Source of the DNA: JADGQA01 sp964579855
GTDB lineage: Bacteria; Bacteroidota; Ignavibacteria; UBA10030
Direction: 5' to 3'
NCBI GenBank assembly: GCA_964579855.1
Contig: CAZOIM010000030.1
Location: 1 to 25,006 of the forward strand
Length of the DNA: 25,006 bases
Of this stretch, positions 1 to 7,308 are shown piece by piece. Made by a program: the position numbers and the translations under genes. Below the pieces are notes generated by a model. It saw nothing but the letters and a program-made list of their open reading frames with translations. It made no database searches and had not been told where the DNA came from. Numbering within the stretch: position 1 is the first letter of the stretch; every line of letters starts with the position of its first letter.

Positions 1-1014
1 AGGATTGAAATCAATTCCGGAATACCCGACGGCTGCCAGAATCCTGCCCCAGTTTGCATCAGATCCGTGAATTGCGGTCTTGACAAGGTTCGAATTCGCC
101 ACTGCTTTGGCGGCCTGGACGGCTTCTTCCTCGGTCTTCGCACCGGTAACGAGGATTTCGACTAGTTTTGTGGCACCTTCGCCGTCGCGGGCGATCATTT
201 TTGCAAGTTTGATGAGCACGTATTCCAATGCGGCGACGAACAACTGATACTCCTCCGTATGATCTTTGATTGCCTTGTTCCTGGCTTCTCCGTTAGCGAG
301 AATGATGACCATGTCATTGGTACTCATATCGCCATCGACCGTTATACGATTGAATGATTTGCTGTTCGCGTGACGAAGTGCTTTTGTCAACAGCGGCTGC
401 GCAATAACGGCATCAGTTGTGACGAAGGCGAGCATCGTCGCCATATTTGGGGCGATCATTCCCGACCCTTTCGCCATACCGCCAATGGTGATGACAGAGG
501 TGCCGAGAGAAAACTTTACGGCGGTTTCTTTGGAAAAGGTGTCCGTTGTCATGATGGCTTCCGCAGCGTCTCGATTGCCTGTCGGACTGAGCTGTCCGGC
601 GAGTTCCTGTATGCCCGGTATTACTTTATCCATGGGCATATATTGGCCAATGACTCCTGTCGATGAGACCATGACCTGCTCCTTGGGGACATGGAGGGCC
701 ATTGCCGTCGATTCGATCATAGCCCACGAATCATTGAGACCTCGTTCGCCGGTGCAAGCATTCGCATTTCCGCTATTCACAACAATCGCCGAGCAGACGG
801 TGGACCGCTGAAGTTGAAGCTTGTCAACAGTGATACACGAAGCCTGAGTCTTGTTGAGCGTAAAGACACCGGCAACCGTTGCAGGGGTTCTCGATGCGAT
901 TATCGCAATATCCTTCTTTGCCTTGCGAATGCCCGCAAAAATCCCGCCCGCGATGAATCCTGTTGGAGCAGTCACGCCGCCTGTGCATTCATTCAAGGAT
1001 TGTTCGATCGTCAT
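1..1014 (-). CDS. argJ: ArgJ, bifunctional glutamate N-acetyltransferase / N-acetylglutamate synthase (partial, C-terminus off window)
   Basis: I translated the minus strand from the ATG at 1014; the frame is open to the window edge, giving 338 residues of the usual ~400. ArgJ transfers the acetyl group from N-acetylornithine to glutamate in the cyclic arginine pathway (family knowledge). The sequence carries the autocleavage region MIAPNMATMLAF near residues 186-197. Thr193 is the expected nucleophile and new N-terminus of the beta chain. The conserved late block HGSDANWGRILAAVGYSG is also present. The start is fixed by a 4-nt ATGA overlap with the argC stop (1011-1014), which implies translational coupling in an argC-argJ operon. 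The missing C-terminus, and possibly argB or argD, should lie just left of the window. Identity is very secure; whether it can also use acetyl-CoA cannot be judged from the sequence. Confidence 0.96.
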   Translation of the reverse strand, partial: MTIEQSLNECTGGVTAPTGFIAGGIFAGIRKAKKDIAIIASRTPATVAGVFTLNKTQASCITVDKLQLQRSTVCSAIVVNSGNANACTGERGLNDSWAMIESTAMALHVPKEQVMVSSTGVIGQYMPMDKVIPGIQELAGQLSPTGNRDAAEAIMTTDTFSKETAVKFSLGTSVITIGGMAKGSGMIAPNMATMLAFVTTDAVIAQPLLTKALRHANSKSFNRITVDGDMSTNDMVIILANGEARNKAIKDHTEEYQLFVAALEYVLIKLAKMIARDGEGATKLVEILVTGAKTEEEAVQAAKAVANSNLVKTAIHGSDANWGRILAAVGYSGIDFNP

Positions 1015-2048
1015 AGGAGCCCTTCCGTTTCGTCGTAGCCAAAGAGTATATTCATGTTCTGCACGGCTTGGCCGGCCGCACCTTTTACGAGATTATCGAT
1101 TGCTGAAAACACGATGATTTGATTGTTGTCAGGATAAAGCCGAAATCCGATGTCAATGAAGTTTGAATACAGAACATTTTTGATCTCTGGAATAAGGCTA
1201 TCCGATACGCGGACAAATGGCGCAGCGGAGTAATGTTTTTGATAGCTTTGAACAATAGTGGCCGCCGTTATGCCCTTATCGATCGAAGCATATATGCTTG
1301 AATAGATGCCGCGGGTAATGGGAATGAGATGTGGGACAAACGTGATTGAAACCTCGGTACCCGTAATCGCTTCGAGCGTTGCTTTGATTTCCGGAATGTG
1401 CTGATGGCTGCCAACTTTGTATGCCCTGACAGATTCATTGACTTCGACAAACGAATATTCTGCAGACGAACTGCGGCCGGCACCAGAAACTCCGGAAAGA
1501 GAACTCACGGTGATTCCCTTGGTGTTGATTAATCCATCCTTGAGAAGCGGTGCAAGTGGGAGAATCGCGCTTGTTGGATAACAGCCCGGATTTGCAATGA
1601 GTGAAGCCGATTTGATCGCGGAGAAGTTCCATTCCGGCAAACCATAAACGGCTTGGGAGACAATGTCTTGGGCAGAGTGAGTGCGCTTGTAAAAATTTTC
1701 GTACAACGAAATGTCTTTTAAACGAAAGTCTCCACCGAAATCGATGATTTTCTTGCCAAGACTCAACAATTGCGGGACGACATTCATCGCCTCGCCGGAG
1801 GGAAGAGCGATAAAAACCACATCGCTCGAACACACAGCGGCCGAATCGAACGACTCAAATCGTAGGTCGAGTCGATTCTTAAACCAGGGATGCACTTCGT
1901 GCAGAAACTTGCCCGCAGAATTGTTGGCGAAGATTTTGTCGATGTGAACGCGTGGGTGACGTGACAGTATTTTAAGAAGCTCGATGCCGGAGTATCCCGA
2001 TCCACCAAGAACGGATGCCTTAATCTCGTTTTCCAAATTCCTCTTCAT
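1011..2048 (-). CDS. argC: ArgC, N-acetyl-gamma-glutamyl-phosphate reductase
   Basis: This NADPH-dependent enzyme makes N-acetylglutamate semialdehyde in arginine biosynthesis. The N-terminus has the nucleotide-binding loop VLGGSGYSGIELL. The catalytic Cys lies in NPGCYPTSAIL (Cys156 from this start), and the His-containing motif GSHQHIPEI follows. At 345 aa it has the normal family length. The frame is open up to an ATG at 2072, but that codon lies inside the ARG-box/promoter region, just upstream of a -10 TATAAT at 2069-2064, so a transcript from that promoter could not encode it. The ATG at 2048 is therefore preferred. Its GGAG is unusually close to the ATG, and an in-frame TTG at 2036 is an alternative. 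The gene overlaps argJ by 4 nt and is divergent from ychF. Confidence 0.96.
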   Translation of the reverse strand: MKRNLENEIKASVLGGSGYSGIELLKILSRHPRVHIDKIFANNSAGKFLHEVHPWFKNRLDLRFESFDSAAVCSSDVVFIALPSGEAMNVVPQLLSLGKKIIDFGGDFRLKDISLYENFYKRTHSAQDIVSQAVYGLPEWNFSAIKSASLIANPGCYPTSAILPLAPLLKDGLINTKGITVSSLSGVSGAGRSSSAEYSFVEVNESVRAYKVGSHQHIPEIKATLEAITGTEVSITFVPHLIPITRGIYSSIYASIDKGITAATIVQSYQKHYSAAPFVRVSDSLIPEIKNVLYSNFIDIGFRLYPDNNQIIVFSAIDNLVKGAAGQAVQNMNILFGYDETEGLL

Positions 2049-2057
2049 TCTCCTCTT

Positions 2058-2091
2058 TGCATAATTATACATATTCTTGGATAATTATGCA
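2058..2091. promoter_or_regulatory. tandem ARG-box-like operator (ArgR/AhrC type)
   Basis: Two 14-bp near-palindromes, TGCATAATTATACA (2058-2071) and TGGATAATTATGCA (2078-2091), have centres 20 bp apart. The E. coli ARG-box core is TGAATAATTATTCA; each copy differs from it at two positions. Paired ARG boxes with a centre spacing of 20-21 bp are the known ArgR hexamer target arrangement. The pair straddles the -10 and -35 boxes of argC, as expected for arginine-dependent repression. A further palindrome, AAGAATATTCTT (2091-2102), abuts it and may be an extra half-site. That ArgR is the binder is inferred from the motif and the target genes; no argR gene is in the window. Confidence 0.8.
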
Positions 2092-2092
2092 A
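2064..2092 (-). promoter_or_regulatory. sigma70-like promoter of argCJ
   Basis: On the minus strand a TTGCAT box (2092-2087) and a perfect TATAAT box (2069-2064) are separated by exactly 17 nt. Transcription would begin near 2057, about 9 nt before the ATG at 2048, giving a very short leader. The promoter is almost entirely covered by the two operator-like boxes described separately, so repressor binding would exclude RNA polymerase. No start site has been mapped; this is a sequence match. Confidence 0.8.
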
Positions 2093-2199
2093 GAATATTC
2101 TTATGTACGCTGTTTTTTTATCACATTGTAGACATAAGGAATAGGTTGGAAGATAACTATCCAAGTCGTACATTTTGACATATTTGATGAAGGAGCCAA

Positions 2200-3297
2200 A
2201 TGGGGTTTACGTGTGGAATAGTAGGATTGCCAAATGTTGGCAAGTCAACTCTTTTTAATGCAATTACTTCCGCCGGGGCGGAGGCATCGAACTATCCGTT
2301 TTGCACTATCGATCCGAACGTTGGAGTTGTTTCCGTTCCTGATCGTCGGATTGCTCGCCTCGTGGATATTTACAAACCTGCCAAAACTATTCCGACTTCA
2401 CTCGAATTTCTCGATATCGCAGGGCTTGTGAAGGGTGCAAGCAAAGGAGAAGGGCTTGGAAATCAATTCTTGTCCCATATTCGAGACGTCGATGCGATTG
2501 CCCATGTGGTGCGGTGCTTTGAAGACCCGAACGTTATCCACGTTGACGGTTCCGTCAACCCGGGACGGGATATCGAGATCGTAGAGACTGAATTGGCGCT
2601 GAAGGATTTGGAGACGGTGGAACGAAAGCAATTAGATGCGGAACGAAGGGCCAAAGGGGGCGACAAAAAGGCAAAGGCCGAATCCGAAATGTTTGTTCGG
2701 CTAAGAGATGAATTGTCTTTAGGGAGACTCGCACACTATTTTTCCACACAGACCGATGAAGAAAAGACCTGGCTGCGTGACGCTCATTTACTGACAAACA
2801 AGCCAGTGATGTACGTTTGTAATGTGCGCGAAGACGAGATCAACGCGGACACTCCGCTCGTCCGCAAGGTTCGAGAAATTGCCGCGAAGGAAGATGCCAC
2901 GGTTGTCGTTGTCAGCGCTGCTGTTGAGGCAGAGGTTGCGGAACTTCCGCCTGAAGATCGTCAAGGATTCCTCTCCGGTCTCGGACTCGAAGAATCGGGA
3001 CTGAGCAAGGTTATCCGGGAAGGGTACAGCCTGCTTCATCTGATCACCTTCTTCACCGCTGGTCCCAAGGAAGTGCATGCGTGGACAGTGAAGGACGGGA
3101 GCACGATACAGGAGTCCGCCGGCGTCATTCACAGTGATTTTGAAAAGGGCTTCATCAGAGCGGAGATCATGAAATTCTCGGACCTTGATCAGAGCGGTTC
3201 CGAACAAGCCTTGAGGGACAGGGGGCTCGTGCACACCGAAGGAAGAGAGTATTTGACACAGGATGGAGATATCGTCTTTATTCGCTTCAACGTCTGA
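2200..3297 (+). CDS. ychF: YchF/OLA1-family P-loop NTPase
   Basis: This is a ribosome-associated translation-factor-class NTPase of the Obg family, known to hydrolyse ATP in preference to GTP. The Walker A motif GLPNVGKS is at residues 9-16, the G3-like DIAGLVKGASKGEG follows at about 70, and the usual NKxD specificity motif is replaced by YVCNVREDE, as is typical of YchF. The C-terminal TGS-like domain has FFTAGPKEVHAWT, then HSDFEKGFIRAE and the end DGDIVFIRFNV. At 365 aa it has the standard length. An AAGGAG ribosome binding site sits 4 nt before the ATG. It is divergent from argC, separated by 151 bp, and convergent with the radical SAM gene, separated by 33 bp without a visible terminator hairpin. 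Confidence 0.96.
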   Translation: MGFTCGIVGLPNVGKSTLFNAITSAGAEASNYPFCTIDPNVGVVSVPDRRIARLVDIYKPAKTIPTSLEFLDIAGLVKGASKGEGLGNQFLSHIRDVDAIAHVVRCFEDPNVIHVDGSVNPGRDIEIVETELALKDLETVERKQLDAERRAKGGDKKAKAESEMFVRLRDELSLGRLAHYFSTQTDEEKTWLRDAHLLTNKPVMYVCNVREDEINADTPLVRKVREIAAKEDATVVVVSAAVEAEVAELPPEDRQGFLSGLGLEESGLSKVIREGYSLLHLITFFTAGPKEVHAWTVKDGSTIQESAGVIHSDFEKGFIRAEIMKFSDLDQSGSEQALRDRGLVHTEGREYLTQDGDIVFIRFNV

Positions 3298-3330
3298 ATT
3301 CTTGGCGAAACAACGATGTTTGTGCTTGCG

Positions 3331-4293
3331 CTACGAACGAATTACGTCGGAAGATCCTTTTGCGCGAAAGTGTTCCTCATTCTGATGCACGAACGAGAGA
3401 ATTAAGCCGGCTTCTTTCAGTGCACGAAGTGAACCGACGATACTGTCCCTGGTTGCATTTTGCGAACTCATCAATCCATCAAGCGTCATTGCCCTGCGTT
3501 CAAGAAGAGCAAGAATTTCCGCTGGGCTGCTTTTCGTACTTTGTTCACCTCCACGTTTGTCGAAGAGGCCGATAATCTCGCAGCGTTCACCGAAAACCTG
3601 CTGAATTTCTTGCAGGCGTTCATGAGAAACAGGTTCAACTCCGCTTTCTGAAGGAGGACGTGTAACCGTGTTCAGTTGAATCTTGTCCGGTTGAATCTCC
3701 GTCAAGACCTCCTTCATCCTGCGAATCTCGTCTTCAGAGTCATTGTAGCCCTTCGCAAACATGATCTCGAGCCACATCTGACTCTTGTATTCCTTGCGAA
3801 ATTCCTTGAGACCTTCGATAATTGTCTCAATGCGCAATTGTGGATGCGGACGATCAATTCTTTCAAATACCTCCTGGGTAACCGCGTCGAGAGATGGAAG
3901 GATGACGTCTGCAGCCAAGAGATCATAGCGTACATCTTCCCACGATAAAAGCGTGCCGTTAGTAATGACGGCCACCGGGATCGATGTTGATTGTTTGACA
4001 GCACGTATGATCTCACCGAGCTTTGAATTCAATGTTGGCTCCCCGGATCCGGAGAAGGATACGTAGTCAATTCCGGCCTGTGCAGAAAGCGCTTGCTCAA
4101 CCTCCGCAATGATGGCCTCGGCCGGAAAGTATTCGCGCCGACGCAGCGCTCGCTTGTCGGTCGTCCCCACTTCACAGTAGACGCAATCGAGCGTGCAAAC
4201 CTTCTTGGGAATAACGTCGACACCAAGAGACAATCCGAGTCTTCTTGAAGGAACAGGTCCAAAGATGTAGTCGTATTTTTTCGACGATGTCAT
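3331..4293 (-). CDS. radical SAM protein, COG0731-like (wyosine synthetase-related Fe-S oxidoreductase)
   Basis: The radical SAM cluster motif CxxxCxxC is present as CTLDCVYC (Cys33, Cys37, Cys40). It is preceded by the hallmark FGPVPSRRLGLSLGVD of the COG0731 family. The barrel follows with SFSGSGEPTL (residues about 100-110) and ITNGTLL. About 70 C-terminal residues look like a helix-turn-helix appendage (EILALLERRAMTLDGL). Archaeal relatives (TYW1/Taw1) build the wyosine tricycle on tRNA-Phe G37, but bacterial members of this group are largely uncharacterised, so I assign no substrate. Length 320 aa; ribosome binding site weak. The gene lies 151 bp downstream of the duplicated Cys-module gene on the same strand. 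A weak hairpin lies between them, so co-transcription is uncertain. Confidence 0.85.
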   Translation of the reverse strand: MTSSKKYDYIFGPVPSRRLGLSLGVDVIPKKVCTLDCVYCEVGTTDKRALRRREYFPAEAIIAEVEQALSAQAGIDYVSFSGSGEPTLNSKLGEIIRAVKQSTSIPVAVITNGTLLSWEDVRYDLLAADVILPSLDAVTQEVFERIDRPHPQLRIETIIEGLKEFRKEYKSQMWLEIMFAKGYNDSEDEIRRMKEVLTEIQPDKIQLNTVTRPPSESGVEPVSHERLQEIQQVFGERCEIIGLFDKRGGEQSTKSSPAEILALLERRAMTLDGLMSSQNATRDSIVGSLRALKEAGLILSFVHQNEEHFRAKGSSDVIRS

Positions 4294-4398
4294 AGCTTGT
4301 CACTTCGGCATTTTCAACATTCGGCAGACGTTGGTGTCGGCTGACTGTTTCTTTGTCAACTTCTTGCTTGAAGAAATGAAGGATTCGGCAGGAACTAA

Positions 4399-4423
4399 AC
4401 GCCGCTGTCCTTTGCACCGGCGT
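4399..4423 (-). terminator. weak hairpin between Cys-module gene and radical SAM gene
   Basis: A 6-bp perfect stem, ACGCCG/CGGCGT, with a 13-nt loop lies 22-46 nt past the stop of the Cys-rich gene. On the minus strand it is followed by TTTAGTT. The stem is short and the T-run poor, so this could be a partial terminator or nothing. Confidence 0.3.
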
Positions 4424-4444
4424 CTATGAAATTATCTTGTGAAC

Positions 4445-4804
4445 CTATATATGACCGTGTTCTGCGCCTACGATTGACATTTTTACATTCTCAATAGCGT
4501 CAATGATGATAGGCAAATAGCGATCAAGAGCACATTCGAGGGTGTCGCGTTTTCTGCAGACACCATCAGCAAACTGATGCTCGCAATTTGTGCAAATATT
4601 AAGACGCAATGCTTCAGTGTACGCCTGGATGGAATCCGAATGAACGCTCGATACTGTCTGCACAATTTCCGGGAAGAACCGATCCAGTCCGCATGATTCG
4701 TCGATCGGCAACCGACACCCTCCCTTTGTATCTCCATCAACACACTTGCGACATACCTTCTGTCGAACTGAATCCCAGTATTGATCCATGCTCAAGTCCT
4801 CCAT
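4445..4804 (-). CDS. small protein with two identical four-cysteine modules (unknown family)
   Basis: I do not recognise this family. From the ATG at 4804 the protein is 119 aa and holds two copies of C-x2-C-x8-C-x7-C followed by x-L-D-R-[FY]-[FL]-P-x-I. The cysteines are at 18, 21, 30, 38 and 71, 74, 83, 91, with exactly the same spacing in both copies. Such a duplication suggests two metal sites, zinc or an Fe-S cluster. The frame is open to 4855, but GAGG stands 5 nt before the ATG at 4804, and GGAGG stands 8 nt before an ATG at 4789, so one of these is the start. There is no signal peptide or membrane segment, so it should be cytoplasmic. The next gene downstream is a radical SAM enzyme. 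A role as a metal or cluster partner is only a guess. Confidence 0.75.
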   Translation of the reverse strand: MEDLSMDQYWDSVRQKVCRKCVDGDTKGGCRLPIDESCGLDRFFPEIVQTVSSVHSDSIQAYTEALRLNICTNCEHQFADGVCRKRDTLECALDRYLPIIIDAIENVKMSIVGAEHGHI

Positions 4805-4899
4805 GTTGTCCTCATTTGCCGCGTTGTTACAGGTGCGCCTTCGAGGTTCGGCCAATGCAATCGTGATGTGCGTAATCTGGTTCGAGACTACACCAAACG

Positions 4900-4917
4900 A
4901 TATTCCTCAAGGAATAT
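4900..4917. promoter_or_regulatory. operator-like palindrome
   Basis: ATATTCCT-CA-AGGAATAT is a perfect inverted repeat with 8-bp arms and a 2-nt centre. It lies about 96 bp upstream of the ATG at 4804 and 230 bp from the divergent gene. The shape suits a homodimeric regulator, but I cannot assign it to a known factor. Confidence 0.4.
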
Positions 4918-5080
4918 GCCATGTACTGGAAAGTCCAAATCGAGCATTTCGCAATAGCGAGTCCCCGAATTTCCGTCATTCATCTCAATTCAACGACTCT
5001 CCCGATCTTGCTTTTGCAGGTTTCAGAAAGCGTTCCGAGTAATGGGAAAGCCCGGTTCCGGAAGTGCGTGTTCAACATAA

Positions 5081-5109
5081 TTGCTGTTCTCTGGACAAAG
5101 TCTTATTAT
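5081..5109 (+). promoter_or_regulatory. promoter candidate for the metallophosphoesterase gene
   Basis: TTGCTG (5081-5086) and TATTAT (5104-5109) are separated by 17 nt. The predicted start near 5116 leaves a leader of about 29 nt. It matches sigma70 consensus at four of six and five of six positions. Confidence 0.5.
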
Positions 5110-5144
5110 GAGCCCCGATAATTTCACAGAAAACGTCTTATAAA

Positions 5145-6302
5145 ATGCGAAAAATCAGCTTTGCCATTTTTTTTACTGTTGCCCTGTCAGTCTATGCCCT
5201 CATCAATTTCTATATCTTTCTGCGTGGATGGGAACTTCTTTCCTGGCATCCCGACTTAAGGCCCTTCATTCTGGCATTCGGGATATTCTTTGCCGCGGCA
5301 TTCGTCGCGGGAAGAATCCTCGAACGCGCGAGTCTCACGTGGCTTAGTACGTCCCTTGTCTGGATAGGATCTTTTTGGCTTGCGGCAATGACTTACTTTC
5401 TTCTCATTGCACTAACGGTCGACGTGGCACGGTTGTCGAACTATATTCTGCCGTGGTTTCCGCCGTTCCTTACTCTTCACCCCGCTCAGTCCAAAGACGT
5501 CCTGGCGCTTGTTGTTGCTGCCGTTGTTATTGCTACAGTCCTCCTTGGGCACCTCAATGCCATCACGCCGAAAATTAGAACACTGAATTTGTCGGTGGGG
5601 AAACCCTCTGCGACTGCGAAAACACTCAATATTGTTGCCGCATCAGATATTCATCTCGGTACCATCATCGGAAAATCGAGGCTGAAGCGAATCATCGCGC
5701 TCATCAACAGCCTCGACGCCGACCTTGTGCTCCTGCCGGGGGATGTTTTTGATGAGGACATCGGGCCCGTTATTAAAGAAAACCTTGGGGAAACTCTTAA
5801 AACCATCCGTTCGAAGAACGGAGTCATTGCGATTACTGGTAATCACGAGTATATCGGGGGAGAAGAAGCGGCGTGTCGATACCTCACCGACCACGGAATA
5901 ATCGTGTTGCGAGACACTTCGCTCAAGATCGATGGATTGTGCACTGTGGTGGGACGAGAAGACATCAGCAGTCGTCAGTTTGGCGGCAAGCAACGAAAAA
6001 GCCTGGACGAATTGATGAGTAATGTTGACGCGCGCCTTCCGGTGATTCTTCTCGACCATCAGCCGTTTCACCTCGAAGATGCAGAACGGCACGATGTTGA
6101 TCTGCAGATCTCAGGTCATACCCATCACGGACAGCTGTGGCCCTTCAATTATATTTCGGAAAGGATCTTTGAAGTAAGTTGGGGATACAAGAGGAAAGGG
6201 AAGACGCACATTTATGTGTCGTGCGGTGTTGGCACCTGGGGACCGCCGGTTCGCACCGGGAATACACCGGAGATCGTCAATATCAGACTAACCGTTGATT
6301 GA
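5145..6302 (+). CDS. membrane-anchored metallophosphoesterase (YkuE/YaeI-like)
   Basis: The N-terminal 140 residues hold four hydrophobic segments (about 5-27, 40-57, 66-90, 116-135). A calcineurin-like phosphoesterase domain follows. Its metal ligands are all visible: DIH (Asp168, His170), GD (199-200), GNHE (232-235), the DHQPFH block near 305 and GHTHHGQ (324-330). Relatives with this architecture include YkuE/YaeI-type enzymes and lipid A pathway UDP-2,3-diacylglucosamine hydrolases such as LpxG. A membrane-surface phospholipid or nucleotide-lipid substrate is plausible, but I cannot choose one. The 385-aa length is typical. There is no good Shine-Dalgarno before the ATG, though a promoter match lies about 36 bp upstream. 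The gene stands alone and is convergent with the PAP2 pair. Confidence 0.88.
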   Translation: MRKISFAIFFTVALSVYALINFYIFLRGWELLSWHPDLRPFILAFGIFFAAAFVAGRILERASLTWLSTSLVWIGSFWLAAMTYFLLIALTVDVARLSNYILPWFPPFLTLHPAQSKDVLALVVAAVVIATVLLGHLNAITPKIRTLNLSVGKPSATAKTLNIVAASDIHLGTIIGKSRLKRIIALINSLDADLVLLPGDVFDEDIGPVIKENLGETLKTIRSKNGVIAITGNHEYIGGEEAACRYLTDHGIIVLRDTSLKIDGLCTVVGREDISSRQFGGKQRKSLDELMSNVDARLPVILLDHQPFHLEDAERHDVDLQISGHTHHGQLWPFNYISERIFEVSWGYKRKGKTHIYVSCGVGTWGPPVRTGNTPEIVNIRLTVD

Positions 6303-6339
6303 AACCAAAACGAAGACAATTGTTCGGCAGGTTGAATGT

Positions 6340-7299
6340 TCAGAAGATTGCGCTCAAGGACAAACCGGCACCGCGTTGATTAATGGTGGGTGATATCGAG
6401 ATGTCAATCGGACTATCTTTTCCCCGACTTGCAACGCTGAACATTTCCTGATGTGTCGCAATCATTCCGAATGAATACCCGAGGAATATTCCCAGAGGAT
6501 AGTCGCTGTACCAATGTATACCATTGTTTGCCATGCCGACCCCAATGAATGCGCAGAATAGATATCCCACCGGTCGAATCCATTTCACTCCAGGATAATT
6601 CTCGGCAACCACGATGACCGTTGCCATGGAAGTACAAATGTGCCCGGAGGGGAAAGCGTCGTAGGCTGGAACGTGCCTGCTGTACTGCACTTGATCGGGA
6701 AAGAACTTCCAGACCCCCGTTGGTGACGACCGCGTAAAAGGACTTTCCCGACCCGTGACATGTTTGAGTAATTGGACAACAGCGCCTGCCCCAAGTACGA
6801 CTTCAACAATCTGGCTTCCGGTGCGAAGGGCACGTTCGTCCTTGAATACAAGCCCATAGGCAGCAAGCGCTCCAGCGACACCAAACTGCGTAGTTCCATC
6901 CCCAATTCCCGCCGCGAAATTGCTTATGTCTCGTGCCCGGTTAGAACTTTGAAACAAGTGTTTTGAGGGAGTATAGCTGATGTCGTCGGTGACAAACAAA
7001 GCCGTGGTAAGGCCGGCGACCACCGCCCAATCTCCAATCCGTTCGGTCCGAAACGATGATTGAGCCCATTGCGACCAATCGCGCGGAATATTCTGTATAA
7101 ACGTGTACCACTGAGTCTGATCCACTTCTGCAGATGGCTCCGACTGAGATGAATCGTGTGGGAGAATCCAGGTTGAACTAAAGGTAAGCGACGACTTACC
7201 CGTTCTTCCTTCAGTATTGTTCTGACAGAGAAGAGTTGACGGAGTGATAAGGAGAAAAACGGAAATACAGCAGTAGCACGAGTATCTAAGAAACATCAT
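6340..7299 (-). CDS. PAP2-family protein with altered catalytic motifs (exported)
   Basis: Residues 1-25 form a signal peptide or N-terminal membrane segment (ISVFLLITPSTLLC). The PAP2 core follows with several hydrophobic helices. Motif 2, DAFPSGH (214-220), and the His262-x3-Asp266 pair of motif 3 are present. Motif 1, however, reads KHVTGRESP, with Ser186 where K-x6-RP has Arg. In motif 3, GM occupies the SR position (255-256). Two arginines that normally bind phosphate are therefore missing, while the histidines are kept. It shares the GDG block and overall plan with the neighbour ending at 7309, only 9 nt upstream, so the two form an operon and are likely paralogues. It may have shifted specificity or reduced activity. 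The ribosome binding site is poor, suggesting translation depends on the upstream gene. Confidence 0.82.
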   Translation of the reverse strand: MMFLRYSCYCCISVFLLITPSTLLCQNNTEGRTGKSSLTFSSTWILPHDSSQSEPSAEVDQTQWYTFIQNIPRDWSQWAQSSFRTERIGDWAVVAGLTTALFVTDDISYTPSKHLFQSSNRARDISNFAAGIGDGTTQFGVAGALAAYGLVFKDERALRTGSQIVEVVLGAGAVVQLLKHVTGRESPFTRSSPTGVWKFFPDQVQYSRHVPAYDAFPSGHICTSMATVIVVAENYPGVKWIRPVGYLFCAFIGVGMANNGIHWYSDYPLGIFLGYSFGMIATHQEMFSVASRGKDSPIDISISPTINQRGAGLSLSAIF

Positions 7300-7308
7300 A
7301 CCACATTT

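Larger units (their letters stand above)
4805..5144. other. intergenic region between divergent Cys-module and metallophosphoesterase genes
   Basis: About 340 bp with no convincing gene; the short plus-strand frames here have no ribosome binding site or protein-like composition. It holds an 18-bp palindrome (4900-4917) and a good promoter match for the rightward gene (5081-5109). No clear promoter for the leftward gene was found. Confidence 0.6.

Noticed and set aside
370..1117. Several overlapping plus-strand frames at the left edge
   Set aside because: They are antisense to argJ, whose minus-strand translation is unmistakable over the whole interval.
4788..5042. Plus-strand 84-aa frame
   Set aside because: It runs antisense into the Cys-module gene, has no ribosome site and unlikely composition.
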